DNA of 64,000 nucleotides from Rhizobium sullae. Its GTDB lineage: Bacteria > Pseudomonadota > Alphaproteobacteria > Rhizobiales > Rhizobiaceae. Location of the stretch: positions 1-64,000 of the forward strand of contig NZ_FWER01000013.1 in NCBI RefSeq assembly GCF_900169785.1, read 5' to 3'. Positions 17,076 through 28,249 of this stretch are shown piece by piece (within the stretch, counting starts at the first letter, position 1; every line of letters begins with the position of its first letter). Below the pieces are notes generated by a model, which did not search any database, was not told the origin of the DNA, and worked only from the letters and a program-made list of their open reading frames with translations. The translations under genes and the position numbers were made by a program.

Positions 17076-17240
17076 GGGTGGGAAATCAAGTTGAGGGCGA
17101 ACTGACAAGCTATTCTGCCCATCGCGGCGGTTCCCTCTATCACTGAAAGTTGAAAGGATGCGCGCGGCGGAAGGTCACTCCCGGACCAAGCTGTGTTACA
17201 GTTTTCTTATTATTTGACTAACGCAGTGATTGGGTTGCCG

Positions 17241-18014
17241 ATGCTTACGACACTCGCTGTGCTCATGAGCCTCTCTGGCGCCGCTGCGACGATGGCGCAA
17301 GCGGCAGGAGGCGAGGTCGATGTTGAGCTCGTCCTCGCGGTCGATACCTCCCGGTCCATGGACTATGAGGAAATTCGCATCCAGCGTGAGGGTTATGTCG
17401 AAGCGCTCAAGCACAAGGAATTCATCGACGCGGTAAAGAACGGTCCCATCGGCCGCGTCGCCATAAGCTATTTCGAATGGGCAGGCTATGTGGTGCCTGG
17501 TTCCGTGATCGATTGGGAGGTAATCGAGACGCAGCAGGATGCGGTCGATTTCGCCGGCAAGCTTGAAGCACGGCCGATCAACACGCAGCGCCGCACGTCG
17601 ATCTCCACCGCCATCGCCCAAGGCACGATGATGATCGCCTCCAGCCCCTATAGCGGCGTGCGGGAGGTGATCGATGTTTCCGGGGACGGCCCAAACAATT
17701 CCGGCGACCCGGTCACGCCCAGCCGAGACAAGGCGATGAAAGCAGGCGTCGTCATCAACGGCCTCGCGATTATGCTGAGGCCATCTGAGAGCAGGCTCGA
17801 CGAGTATTATGCAGATTGCGTGATCGGTGGGCCCGGCTCCTTCGTGCTGCCGGTTCACAAGATCGAGGATTTTGCCGTTGCCGTGCGCCGTAAGCTGGTC
17901 ATGGAGATCAGCGGCCTTACCCCGCCGGCCACGGTACGGAAAGTTGCTGGCGTCGAGCCAACCACCGATTGTCTGATTGGCGAGAAGCAGTGGCAAGACC
18001 TGTTCGACCGCTGA
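17241..18014 (+). CDS. DUF1194 (vWA-like) exported protein
   Basis: The product is a DUF1194 protein, a von Willebrand factor A-like family. It has a hydrophobic N-terminal export signal (MLTTLAVLMSLSGAAATMAQ), a MIDAS-like DTSRSMDYEE, SYFEWAG, a second acidic site in DVSGDGPNNSG, and Thr in RRTSISTAIAQG. Metal-dependent binding in the periplasm is inferred from the MIDAS residues. The frame can begin at GTG 17193, but the ATG at 17241 starts the signal-like segment. It is convergent with katG across a strong hairpin. The family role is not established. Confidence 0.85.
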   Translation: MLTTLAVLMSLSGAAATMAQAAGGEVDVELVLAVDTSRSMDYEEIRIQREGYVEALKHKEFIDAVKNGPIGRVAISYFEWAGYVVPGSVIDWEVIETQQDAVDFAGKLEARPINTQRRTSISTAIAQGTMMIASSPYSGVREVIDVSGDGPNNSGDPVTPSRDKAMKAGVVINGLAIMLRPSESRLDEYYADCVIGGPGSFVLPVHKIEDFAVAVRRKLVMEISGLTPPATVRKVAGVEPTTDCLIGEKQWQDLFDR

Positions 18015-18077
18015 CTTCCACTATTTCATCCTCTCCAGCTTTGGTTCGGTTCTTGAACGGCGGACAGGAAAGGCGAC

Positions 18078-18106
18078 CGGGCGCAGCTGGATCTCAGCTG
18101 CGCCCG
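18078..18106. terminator. Bidirectional hairpin between DUF1194 gene and katG
   Basis: CGGGCGCAGCTG / CAGCTGCGCCCG is a perfect 12-bp stem with a 5-nt loop lying between two convergent stop codons. Its position and stability fit a shared transcription terminator, although neither strand has a clean U-tract. Confidence 0.6.
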
Positions 18107-18120
18107 TGTGCCTATCCACC

Positions 18121-20755
<2,635 letters not shown>

Positions 20756-20969
20756 TTGAGGCTTCTGTTAATCGAGGAGGAGAGAACTGGCCGATGCGCT
20801 GTCGGTGGCGCTGAGCAAACACGGCATCGTCACAGACGATACAATGCATCTCGCTGACGCAATCGAATTAACGCGCCAAAATGTTTACGATGCGATCCTC
20901 CTGGACCGGCGTCTACCTGATGGTGAAGGATTGACGTTCATTCCGACGTTGAGGCGGGCAGGTTGGTAG
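20756..20969 (+). pseudogene. Broken response regulator (receiver domain only)
   Basis: From TTG 20756, after a GAGGCG-like ribosome site, the frame reads RLLLIEEER, the typical start of an OmpR-type receiver. A one-base shift near 20780 then moves to a frame reading ELADALSVALSKHGIVTDD, then ILLDRRLPDGEG with the phospho-acceptor Asp, and stops at TAG 20967-20969 after LRRAGW. The second half of the receiver and the DNA-binding domain are missing. It is a frameshifted, truncated relic. Confidence 0.7.
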
Positions 20970-21273
20970 TTGCCTATGAGGGAGAAAGCTCCTGCGCTCT
21001 GATGAGCTCATCGCGCTGACATCGATAGACACCTGCAGAACGCCTCCTATTCCGGACACGCGCGATTTACGGAGCCGTCGAGTTCGATGGAGCGCCGGGA
21101 ATACCGGCTGGACTTCCCCGGCATCTGCAATGGCCGATACGCGATCCGGATCCTTCCAAAGAGATTTTGCTTCGACCAAAGCGATGTTGGCTTTGGCTCG
21201 GAGGATCATCTGCTTTCGGTGGACGTTCGATGCGATTGATGGCCGCGACTGGAGCCACGGCCGTCTCTTGCGT
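20970..21273. other. Gap with no recognisable gene
   Basis: About 300 bp after the response-regulator relic. A 50-codon frame from ATG 21087 begins MERREYRLDFPG, which faintly recalls PilZ-type starts, but nothing after it fits. No repeat or terminator was recognised. It is probably decayed sequence. Confidence 0.35.
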
Positions 21274-22713
21274 TCAGGATGGCATGGCCTGATCGCAGGG
21301 CACACCGCAGCGGCGCCTAATGCCCGTGGCAGTGATCAGCGCGCCGGCCACGGCGGCTGCGACCGGGACGATGAGCGCCGTCTGAAGCGATACCAGCCGC
21401 GCTTCAGCAGATGTGGAATCGCCAAGAGCATAGGCGCCGATGGCACTTGCACCCGAAAGGCCGAGGGCTGCGCCGAACTGGAAGGCGGTATTGACCAGCC
21501 CGCCGGCCAGCCCCTGTTCGTCTTCACGAATGCCGTCGGTGGCGGTGATTGTCAGCGGGCTGTAGGCGATCGAGAAGGCCAGTCCGAGCAGCAGCATGCT
21601 TGGGAAGATCGCGGCATATGTCCAGTCGAGTTCCATCCGCAACAGTAATGCATAGGAGATGGCGGCAAGAACGAAGCCTCCGAAGATGACGCGTTCGTTT
21701 CCGAAGCGATCGACAAGCCTGGGCGTCAGGATGGGAGCGACGACCGCGTCGATGCCGATCACCAGCATCGCAATGCTGGTCTGCATGGGTGTCCAGCCAA
21801 GCAGTTCCTGGAGATAGAGTGTCGCGATAAACTGGAAGCCGAAGAATGATCCGGCGAACAGCAGTGCTCCGAGGTTCGACCGGACGAGGGATCCGGAGCG
21901 GAATATTCCGAAACGCACGAGCGGGGAAGCGGACCGGCGCTCGACGAGGACGAAGGCAAGCCACAACGCCGCACTCGCTCCGAACACGCCGAGCGTCCAT
22001 GCCCAGTTCTGGTCCGGATGTTCGAGGCGGGTCACGCCATGGACTGCAAGCAGCATCGCCGCCGTTAGCGCGACAGCGCCAGGGATGTCGAAGCGCTCCT
22101 TGGCGGTTGCAGACTGCGTGTCGGCGATGAGCCTGATCGCGGCCGCAAAGGTGAGGAGCGCGAGGATGACCGGCGCAAAGAACACCCAGCGCCAGTCGAT
22201 CGCGGAAAGAAAACCGCCCAAGACAAGCCCAAACGAGAAACCGGCGGAGGCCGTGGATGCGTAAATGGTCACTGCGCGGTTGCGCTGAGGGCCTTCCGGA
22301 AAACTCGTCGTGACAAGCGCCAAGCCGGCCGGTGTCATGAATGCCGAGGCGGCGCCGGTGACAAAGCGAGCGAGAAGGAGCATCCAGCCTTCCGTGGCAA
22401 GGCCGCCGAGGCCCGAAAATGCAATGAAGACCGCAAGTGCGGAAAGGAAGACCCGGCGCTTGCCGAAGATGTCCGCAGCGCGGCCGCCGAGCAGCATGAA
22501 ACCGGCGTAACCGAGCACATAAGCGCTCACCACGCCGCTCAGCGTGGTTGTCGTCAAATTAAGATCGGACCGGATTGCCGGAAGCGCGATATTCAGCATG
22601 GCGACATCGATGCCCTCAAGAAAGATTGCCCCGCAGAGGACGATCAGCGTGGCTGCGGCACGGGGCGTCATAGGTGCAGCGCCTGTTTCAGGGGATGAAA
22701 AGGTTGTTGACAT
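21274..22713 (-). CDS. MFS drug exporter, DHA2-like (14 TM)
   Basis: A 479-aa inner-membrane antiporter with about fourteen hydrophobic segments. It begins MSTTFSSPETGAAPMTPRAA and has GIDVAMLNIALPAIRSDLNL in TM1, the motif A loop GGRAADIFGKRRVF, motif C-like GFSFGLVLGGFLS and an extended C-terminal half. Such transporters export drugs or other toxic compounds using protons. The start at 22713 is fixed by AAGGA nine bases upstream; the frame to 22785 is not used. It is divergent from an HxlR regulator 96 bp away, a common regulator-exporter pair. Confidence 0.9.
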   Translation of the reverse strand: MSTTFSSPETGAAPMTPRAAATLIVLCGAIFLEGIDVAMLNIALPAIRSDLNLTTTTLSGVVSAYVLGYAGFMLLGGRAADIFGKRRVFLSALAVFIAFSGLGGLATEGWMLLLARFVTGAASAFMTPAGLALVTTSFPEGPQRNRAVTIYASTASAGFSFGLVLGGFLSAIDWRWVFFAPVILALLTFAAAIRLIADTQSATAKERFDIPGAVALTAAMLLAVHGVTRLEHPDQNWAWTLGVFGASAALWLAFVLVERRSASPLVRFGIFRSGSLVRSNLGALLFAGSFFGFQFIATLYLQELLGWTPMQTSIAMLVIGIDAVVAPILTPRLVDRFGNERVIFGGFVLAAISYALLLRMELDWTYAAIFPSMLLLGLAFSIAYSPLTITATDGIREDEQGLAGGLVNTAFQFGAALGLSGASAIGAYALGDSTSAEARLVSLQTALIVPVAAAVAGALITATGIRRRCGVPCDQAMPS

Positions 22714-22809
22714 AAAGCATGATCCTTGGTTGACGATGGAGGAACAGTGACTTTTCGTCAGCCAGTTCCCTCTTGTAACTATCAAACAATAAGGCCATGA
22801 TCCGGCGCT

Positions 22810-23241
22810 ATGAAAGAAGGCACTTTAAACTCACCGAGTAACCCTTGCAGCACCGAGGCGGATTACGAGGTCCTGCAGTGGGACGCGCGCGAAGGCTGCG
22901 AGGTACGGCAAATCCTCGATCGCATCGCCGACAAATGGTCGCTGCTGGTGATCGCGCTGCTGGAAAAGCGCACTCTGCGCTTCACCGAATTGCGCAACAG
23001 CATCGAAGGCATCAGCCAGCGCATGCTGACGACCACCTTGCGCAACCTGGAACGCGACGGAATTATCGAGCGGACGGTCTATCCCGTCGTGCCGCCGCGC
23101 GTGGAATACGCCCTGTCGCCCCTCGGCTGTACTCTGCACGAAACCATCCAGGCGCTGGTGGGGTGGACGGAATCGAACCAGGCTGAAATTCTGGCGGCCC
23201 GCGCCCGTTATGACACTAAGGCAGCCAGCGAGCGCTGGTGA
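22810..23241 (+). CDS. HxlR family transcriptional regulator
   Basis: A 143-aa winged-helix regulator of the HxlR (MarR-related) family. The conserved order is CEVRQILDRIADKWSLLVIA, LRFTELRNSIEGISQRMLT, LRNLERDGIIERTVYP and PPRVEYALSPLGCTL. One Cys sits just before the helix-turn-helix, as in redox- or electrophile-sensing members. It is divergent from the exporter gene and most likely represses it. The stop is 14 bp before the next gene, so it may also be cotranscribed with the dehydrogenase. Confidence 0.92.
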   Translation: MKEGTLNSPSNPCSTEADYEVLQWDAREGCEVRQILDRIADKWSLLVIALLEKRTLRFTELRNSIEGISQRMLTTTLRNLERDGIIERTVYPVVPPRVEYALSPLGCTLHETIQALVGWTESNQAEILAARARYDTKAASERW

Positions 23242-23255
23242 AAGGTAATTTGCCG

Positions 23256-24332
23256 ATGCCGACTGAACGTCCGACTTCGCCTGTAAGAGCGACGCTTGCT
23301 TCCATAGATCGCTTCTGCCGCGCCGTCTTCATTGCAGCGGGTACTGACAAGGCTACCAGCGATGGAGCGACGCGGGGGATGATGCATGGAACGCGGCTCG
23401 GCATCGACAGCCATGGCGTCCGGCTGTTGCCGCACTATGTCAGGGGCTTGACCGAAGGCCGCATCAACCGGCAGCCGAAGGTGGCGCTGGCTTCGGCATT
23501 CGGAGCGGTCGGTGTGCTCGACGCCGATAATGGCCATGGAGGGCTCGCTACTTTCGTGGCGATGGATCATGCGATCGAATTTGCGGACCGTTACGGCATC
23601 GGGGCCGTGGCCATCCGCAACTCCTCGCATTTCGGGCCTGCCGGTGCCTATGCGCTCGAGGCGACCCGGCGGGGCTTCATCGGCTTTGCCTTTTGCAATT
23701 CCGACAGTTTCGTCCGCTTGCATGACGGTGCGATGCGCTTTCACGGCACCAATCCGATCGCCTGCGCCGTGCCTGTCGTCAACGACAATCCCTGGCTCTT
23801 CGACATGGCCACCAGCGCGGTGCCCTATAACCGCGTTCAGCTTTACAGGAGCCTTGGCAAGAGCCTGCCTGCCGGTACGGCTTCGGATAGCCGCGGCCAC
23901 GATACCACCAACCCGGAACAAGCCGACATGCTGGCGCCGCTTGGCGGTGAATTCGGGTTCAAAGGTGCGGGGTTGGCGGGAATTTCTGAAATCCTCAGCG
24001 CTATCCTGACCGGCATGAAATTGAGCTTCGACATCGCGCCAATGCCCGGCCCGGATTTCTCGACGCCGCGGGGACTCGGCGCGTTCGTGCTCGCGATGAA
24101 GCCTGATGCTTTCCTGGATAGACACCGGTTCGACGCTGCCATGACGCGCTATCTGGAGACGTTGCGAAATTCACCGGCCCGCGATGACCTGCATGTCATG
24201 GCGCCGGGCGACCGCGAATGGAACGTTGCTGAGGACCGCGAGAGGAATGGTGTCGAACTCGACCCCGCGACAGCGGAATGCTTTGCGGCGCTTGCCGCGC
24301 GTTACGATCTGAAACCCCCGTTCGGCCCGTAG
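23256..24332 (+). CDS. Ldh family (malate/lactate-type) oxidoreductase
   Basis: A 358-aa NAD(P)-dependent dehydrogenase of the Ldh_2 family, which includes malate, ureidoglycolate, sulfolactate and diketogulonate reductases. Seen are GTRLGIDSHGVRLLPHYV with the catalytic His, AIRNSSHFGPAGAYAL, GTNPIACAVP, FDMATSAVPYNRV and GGEFGFKGAGLA. The ATG at 23256 is preceded by GAAAGG; a GTG at 23238 overlapping the hxlR-like stop is possible. It sits upstream of a GntR-TRAP-idonate-dehydrogenase group and probably reduces a 2-keto acid in that pathway. The substrate is not known. Confidence 0.88.
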   Translation: MPTERPTSPVRATLASIDRFCRAVFIAAGTDKATSDGATRGMMHGTRLGIDSHGVRLLPHYVRGLTEGRINRQPKVALASAFGAVGVLDADNGHGGLATFVAMDHAIEFADRYGIGAVAIRNSSHFGPAGAYALEATRRGFIGFAFCNSDSFVRLHDGAMRFHGTNPIACAVPVVNDNPWLFDMATSAVPYNRVQLYRSLGKSLPAGTASDSRGHDTTNPEQADMLAPLGGEFGFKGAGLAGISEILSAILTGMKLSFDIAPMPGPDFSTPRGLGAFVLAMKPDAFLDRHRFDAAMTRYLETLRNSPARDDLHVMAPGDREWNVAEDRERNGVELDPATAECFAALAARYDLKPPFGP

Positions 24333-24387
24333 GGCCTGTTTCTTGCGGCGGATTGACGCATAGGAAGATCAATGTTACCAAGGGATG

Positions 24388-24412
24388 AATTGGTCAGGCC
24401 ACTTGGCCAATT
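24388..24412. promoter_or_regulatory. Candidate GntR operator upstream of the second regulator
   Basis: AATTGGTC (24388-24395) and GGCCAATT (24405-24412) form an inverted repeat matching at 7 of 8 positions with a 9-bp spacer. It lies 32 bp before the GntR gene start. FCD-type GntR proteins commonly bind TGGT/ACCA-containing dyads, so autoregulation of this operon is likely. Confidence 0.5.
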
Positions 24413-24444
24413 TTGCGTTTGAGGAGAAACGCGCAGGGAGGCAT

Positions 24445-25191
24445 ATGTTTTCAGCTGTTGAATCGCGCCGCCTTTACAGGCAGGTGGCGGACCAAATTCG
24501 TTCGATGATCGCGACTGGCGAACTGGCTGTTGGCCAGCGCCTTCCGCCCGAGCGCGAACTCGCCGAAAAGTTGGCGGTCTCGCGCCCGACCATTCGCGAA
24601 GCTTTGATAGTGCTGGAAGTAGAAGGGCTCGTGCATATCCGCATGGGCTCGGGAATATATGTCGCCCGGAAGCACACCATTCAACCCGCTCAGCCGGAGC
24701 GCGAACCATTCGAAGGGCCTTTCGAGCTGCTGCAGGCCCGCGCCATCATCGAATGCGCGATCGCCGAAGAGGCTGCACAGCGTGCGACGCCCAGCCACAT
24801 TGCCGTGCTCGACGAGAATCTGCAGCAGATGGCAAGCGTTGTCAGCGACACCAACGCGGCGCTCGCCGTCGACCGAGCCTTCCATACGGCAATCGCCGGG
24901 ATCGTCGAAAATGCGGTGCTCATTCGCTTCACCGGCGAAATCTACGATCAGCGCATGACGCCGTATTTCGAGAAGCTGGCGAGCCATTTCGAGGGACCGG
25001 ATTCCTGGACGTGGGCGATGGAGGAGCATCGCGCCATCAGGAATGCGATCGCAGCCAACGATCCCGTGGCCGCCAAACAGGCGATGCGGACGCATCTCGA
25101 CAGATCGCAGAAGAGATTTTCCGAAAGCTTCGGGGAGGAGTTTTTCGGAGAAGACGAAGGCCGCGCGGCCCAGAGGAAAGCAAAGATCTAA
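24445..25191 (+). CDS. GntR family regulator, FCD type
   Basis: A 248-aa FadR-type regulator. The winged helix (about 5-75) reads RLYRQVADQIRSMIATGELA, LPPERELAEKLAVSRPTIRE and VHIRMGSGIYV. A helical FCD effector domain follows with FHTAIAGIVENAV, EHRAIRNAIAANDP and AMRTHLDRSQKRF. The ATG at 24445 follows GGGAGG; an ATG at 24385 precedes the operator-like dyad and is rejected. It is followed 23 bp later by dctP of a TRAP operon, which it probably controls in response to the transported acid. Confidence 0.9.
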   Translation: MFSAVESRRLYRQVADQIRSMIATGELAVGQRLPPERELAEKLAVSRPTIREALIVLEVEGLVHIRMGSGIYVARKHTIQPAQPEREPFEGPFELLQARAIIECAIAEEAAQRATPSHIAVLDENLQQMASVVSDTNAALAVDRAFHTAIAGIVENAVLIRFTGEIYDQRMTPYFEKLASHFEGPDSWTWAMEEHRAIRNAIAANDPVAAKQAMRTHLDRSQKRFSESFGEEFFGEDEGRAAQRKAKI

Positions 25192-25214
25192 CGCAAGCTC
25201 GGGAGGAAAGAGCG

Positions 25215-26189
25215 ATGAAGATCAGACTGGCTACGATAGTTTGCACGGCAGCCGCCATCATGGCGACGACGGTTGCAGCGCACGCACAGACGGTCCTGAA
25301 ATGGGCCCATGTCTACGAAACGTCCGAGCCCTTCCACACGGATTCGGTCTGGGCATCCGAGGAGATCAACAAGCGCACCGGTGGGCGCTACAAGATCGAG
25401 GTCTATCCCGCTTCACAGCTTGGCAAGGAAGCGGACATCAACCAGGGGTTGAAGCTTGGCACCGTCGATGTCATCATTTCCGGGTCGAGCTTTGCCGCCC
25501 GCGACTATAAGCCGATCGGCGTCACCTACTTTCCCTATATCTTCCGCGGTCCAGAACATCTGATCGCCTACACCAAGAGCGATGTTTTCAAGCGCCTTGC
25601 GCAGGGCTACGAGGATAAGACCGGCAACCACATCGCTGCCGTCAGCTATTACGGCACGCGCCAGACGACCTCGAACAAGCCGATCGCGAAGTGCGCCGAC
25701 ATGCAGGGTCTCAAGATTCGTGTTCCGGACGTTCCGGCCTATCTCGCGATGCCGCGGGCCTGCGGCGCCAACACGACGCCGATCGCCTTTGCCGAGGTCT
25801 ATCTGGCGCTTCAGAACGGCACGGTCGAGGCACAGGAAAACCCGCTGACGACGATCGAGGCGAAGAAGTTCTACGAAGTTCAGAAGAACATCATCCTAAC
25901 CGGCCATATCGTCGATCACCTGAACACCGTGGTTTCCAAAACCCTGTGGTCGAGCCTTTCCGACGAGGACAAGAAAATCTTCGGAGATGTGATGCAGGAA
26001 GCTGCAGAGCGCACGACGAAGACGATTGAAGGGCGTGAGAACAAGCTCATTGCCACCTTCAAGGAAAAGGGCATCAACGTAACAGAAGTCGACAAGAGCG
26101 ACTTCGAGAAGACGGTTGCCGAGAAGGTGGCCTTCGAGGACTTCGGCTACGAGAAGTCCGACTGGGAAGCCATCCGCGCTATCCAATAA
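25215..26189 (+). CDS. TRAP substrate-binding protein, DctP type
   Basis: A 324-aa periplasmic receptor. The signal peptide MKIRLATIVCTAAAIMATTV ends near AHA (about residue 24). The mature part starts QTVLKWAHVYETSEPFHTDS and carries GGRYKIEVYPASQLGKEADI, the ligand-contact LKIRVPDVPAYLAM and FAEVYLALQNGTVEAQENP. GGGAGGAAAG precedes the ATG at 25215. An upstream frame overlapping the GntR gene in another phase is a shadow. The binding-pocket region resembles sugar-acid receptors, and the ligand may be gulonate/idonate-like given the downstream dehydrogenase (inference). Confidence 0.92.
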   Translation: MKIRLATIVCTAAAIMATTVAAHAQTVLKWAHVYETSEPFHTDSVWASEEINKRTGGRYKIEVYPASQLGKEADINQGLKLGTVDVIISGSSFAARDYKPIGVTYFPYIFRGPEHLIAYTKSDVFKRLAQGYEDKTGNHIAAVSYYGTRQTTSNKPIAKCADMQGLKIRVPDVPAYLAMPRACGANTTPIAFAEVYLALQNGTVEAQENPLTTIEAKKFYEVQKNIILTGHIVDHLNTVVSKTLWSSLSDEDKKIFGDVMQEAAERTTKTIEGRENKLIATFKEKGINVTEVDKSDFEKTVAEKVAFEDFGYEKSDWEAIRAIQ

Positions 26190-26196
26190 TCGTGAC

Positions 26197-26222
26197 AATG
26201 CGGCGCCATCGAGCGCCGCATT
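26197..26222 (+). other. Intercistronic hairpin between dctP and dctQ
   Basis: AATGCGGCGC / GCGCCGCATT is a perfect 10-bp stem with a 6-nt loop starting 8 bp after the dctP stop, with no U-tract. It occupies the same place as the hairpin in the other TRAP operon, fitting a role in over-producing the binding protein. Confidence 0.6.
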
Positions 26223-26251
26223 CTCCCTTCCGGCAAAAACGGATGTCGCTC

Positions 26252-26824
26252 ATGTCGCAAGAAGTCCATACCCAGATCACCCCCGACGAGATTGCCCACA
26301 CCTTCGAAGGCGCTGCTCCAACCGCTAAAGCTTCGGACTATGCCCCGGAGGACTGGATCACCCTGATCGTCTTCTGGCTGATGACCGGCTGCGTCTTCCT
26401 GCAGTTCTTCACACGTTATGTCTTGAACGACAGCTATGCCTGGACGGAAGAGATCGCCATCAACTGCCTGATCGGCGTCGTCTTCCTCGGTTCGATCATG
26501 TGCGTGCGCACCTCGCGCCATATCCAGGTGGATGTGTTCTACCACTATATGCCTGCGCGTCTGGCGAGGGTTCTTGCCACCTTCGTCGATGTCGTGCGCA
26601 TCGGCTTCTTTGCCTACGCCTGCTATCTGATGTGGCGCTATGTACAGATCGTCGCCGGCGAGGAGATGGTGACGATCGCGCTGCCCCGCAACATCGTTTT
26701 CTATAGCGTCTTTGCCGGATTCGTCCTGATGCTGCTGCGCGCCATCATGGTCTCCGTGGCCAATATGCGCCGCGGCTATTCCGTTCTGGAACGGCCTGAG
26801 GAATTCCAGAAAATCGAGGATTGA
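26252..26824 (+). CDS. TRAP transporter small permease, DctQ type
   Basis: A membrane protein of about 190 aa with a hydrophilic N-terminus (VHTQITPDEIAHTFEGAAP) and four hydrophobic segments. Conserved DctQ features are FFTRYVLNDSYAWTEEIAIN, VVFLGSIMCVRTSRHIQVD and FAYACYLMWRYVQIV. The ATG at 26252 with GGA eight bases upstream is preferred; 26243 is an alternative, and 26192 runs through the hairpin. It is followed 4 bp later by dctM. Confidence 0.9.
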   Translation: MSQEVHTQITPDEIAHTFEGAAPTAKASDYAPEDWITLIVFWLMTGCVFLQFFTRYVLNDSYAWTEEIAINCLIGVVFLGSIMCVRTSRHIQVDVFYHYMPARLARVLATFVDVVRIGFFAYACYLMWRYVQIVAGEEMVTIALPRNIVFYSVFAGFVLMLLRAIMVSVANMRRGYSVLERPEEFQKIED

Positions 26825-26828
26825 TCAA

Positions 26829-28235
26829 ATGCTCCTGCTCGTCGGCTCCTTTCTCTTGCTGATGGTCATCGGCGTGCCGGTCGCCATCTCGATGGCGTCC
26901 GCCTCGGTGCTCTATATCGTCCTTTATGGCGTCGCGCCCGACATCATCGTCGCCCAGCGCATGATCGCCGGCGTCGAGAGCTTTCCGCTGCTTGCCGTTC
27001 CCTTCTTCATTCTTGCCGGCAACCTAATGAATTCGGCTGGCGTAACAGGCCGCATCTATTCGTTTGCGGTTGCCCTCGTCGGCTGGATGAAGGGAGGGCT
27101 CGCGCAGGTCAACATCATCGGCTCGGTCATCTTCTCTGGCATGTCGGGAACCGCGCTTGCGGATGCCGCCGGCATCGGTACGATCGAGATCAAGGCGATG
27201 AAGGACCATGGCTATCCGGTCGAAGCTGCCGTCGGCGTCACCGCGGCCTCGGCGACGCTCGGCCCGATCTTTCCGCCGTCTCTGCCCTTCGTCATCTACG
27301 GCATGATGGCGAATGTATCGATCGGCGCGCTGTTTATGGCCGGCATCCTGCCCGGAATCGTCATGACCATTCTGATGATGGTGACGGTGGCCGGCTTCGC
27401 CTATGCGCGGAGCTGGGGTTCAGACGCGCCCTTCGATGTGAAGCAACTGCTGTCGGCGTCGCTGGAAATCGTCGTGGTGCTGCTCGTTCCCGTCGCGATC
27501 TATCTCATGATGCTTGCCGGCTTGTCGATGAACGTGTCGGCCGGCATTGCGCTTGCAGCGCTTCTGGCGCTGGACTGGTATTTCAGTTTTTCCGCCGTCA
27601 TGGCGCTGATGACGCCGGTCATTCTCATCGGCGGGATGACGATGGGCTGGTTCACGCCGACGGAGGCGGCGGTCGCGGCGGTGCTCTGGTCGCTTTTCCT
27701 GGGGCTGGTGCGCTACCGCACGATGACGTTCGCAACGCTCGCCAAGGCGAGCTTCGATACGATCGAGACCACGGCCTCGGTCCTTTTCATCGTCACGGCG
27801 GCCTCGGTTTTTGCCTGGCTGCTGACGGTCAGCCAGGCAGCACAGCTCTTATCGACGGCGATCCTTTCGATCACCGACAACAAGTGGGTGTTCCTGATCC
27901 TCGTCAATCTGCTGATGCTTTTCGTCGGTTGCTTCCTGGATACGATCGCTGCGATCACCATCCTCGTGCCGATCCTGTTGCCGATCGTGATGCAGTTCCA
28001 GATCGATCCCGTGCAGTTCGGCCTCATCATGACGCTCAATTTGATGATCGGCCTGCTGCATCCGCCACTCGGAATGGTATTGTTCGTCCTGTCGCGGGTG
28101 GCAAAGCTCTCCGTCGAGCGCACGACCATGGCGATCCTGCCTTGGCTCGTTCCGTTGTTCATCGCGCTGATCCTGATCACCTTTATTCCGTCGGTTTCGC
28201 TCTGGCTGCCGCAGCAGCTCGGGTTGTTGAAGTAA
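26829..28235 (+). CDS. TRAP transporter large permease, DctM type
   Basis: This 468-aa channel subunit has more than twelve hydrophobic segments. Signature stretches are LLMVIGVPVAISMASASVL, ESFPLLAVPFFILAGNLMN, FSGMSGTALADAAGIG and LMIGLLHPPLGMVLFVLSRV. It is longer than the other DctM in this window (426 aa) by an extra hydrophobic region near residues 205-265 (EIVVVLLVPVAIYLMMLAGL). GAGGA precedes the start. It drives ion-coupled uptake of the DctP ligand and is followed by the dehydrogenase gene after 14 bp. Confidence 0.92.
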   Translation: MLLLVGSFLLLMVIGVPVAISMASASVLYIVLYGVAPDIIVAQRMIAGVESFPLLAVPFFILAGNLMNSAGVTGRIYSFAVALVGWMKGGLAQVNIIGSVIFSGMSGTALADAAGIGTIEIKAMKDHGYPVEAAVGVTAASATLGPIFPPSLPFVIYGMMANVSIGALFMAGILPGIVMTILMMVTVAGFAYARSWGSDAPFDVKQLLSASLEIVVVLLVPVAIYLMMLAGLSMNVSAGIALAALLALDWYFSFSAVMALMTPVILIGGMTMGWFTPTEAAVAAVLWSLFLGLVRYRTMTFATLAKASFDTIETTASVLFIVTAASVFAWLLTVSQAAQLLSTAILSITDNKWVFLILVNLLMLFVGCFLDTIAAITILVPILLPIVMQFQIDPVQFGLIMTLNLMIGLLHPPLGMVLFVLSRVAKLSVERTTMAILPWLVPLFIALILITFIPSVSLWLPQQLGLLK

Positions 28236-28249
28236 TCACGGAGGTACGC

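Noticed and set aside
21087..21239. 50-codon frame starting MERREYRLDFPG as a PilZ-like protein
   Set aside because: Only the first few residues are suggestive; no PilZ core motif follows and no ribosome site is clear.
24753..25214. N-terminal extension of the second DctP across the GntR gene
   Set aside because: It overlaps the regulator in another phase; a perfect signal peptide and ribosome site start at 25215.
27884..28249. N-terminal extension of the idonate-type dehydrogenase
   Set aside because: It is a shadow of dctM; GGAGGT and the family N-terminus support 28250.
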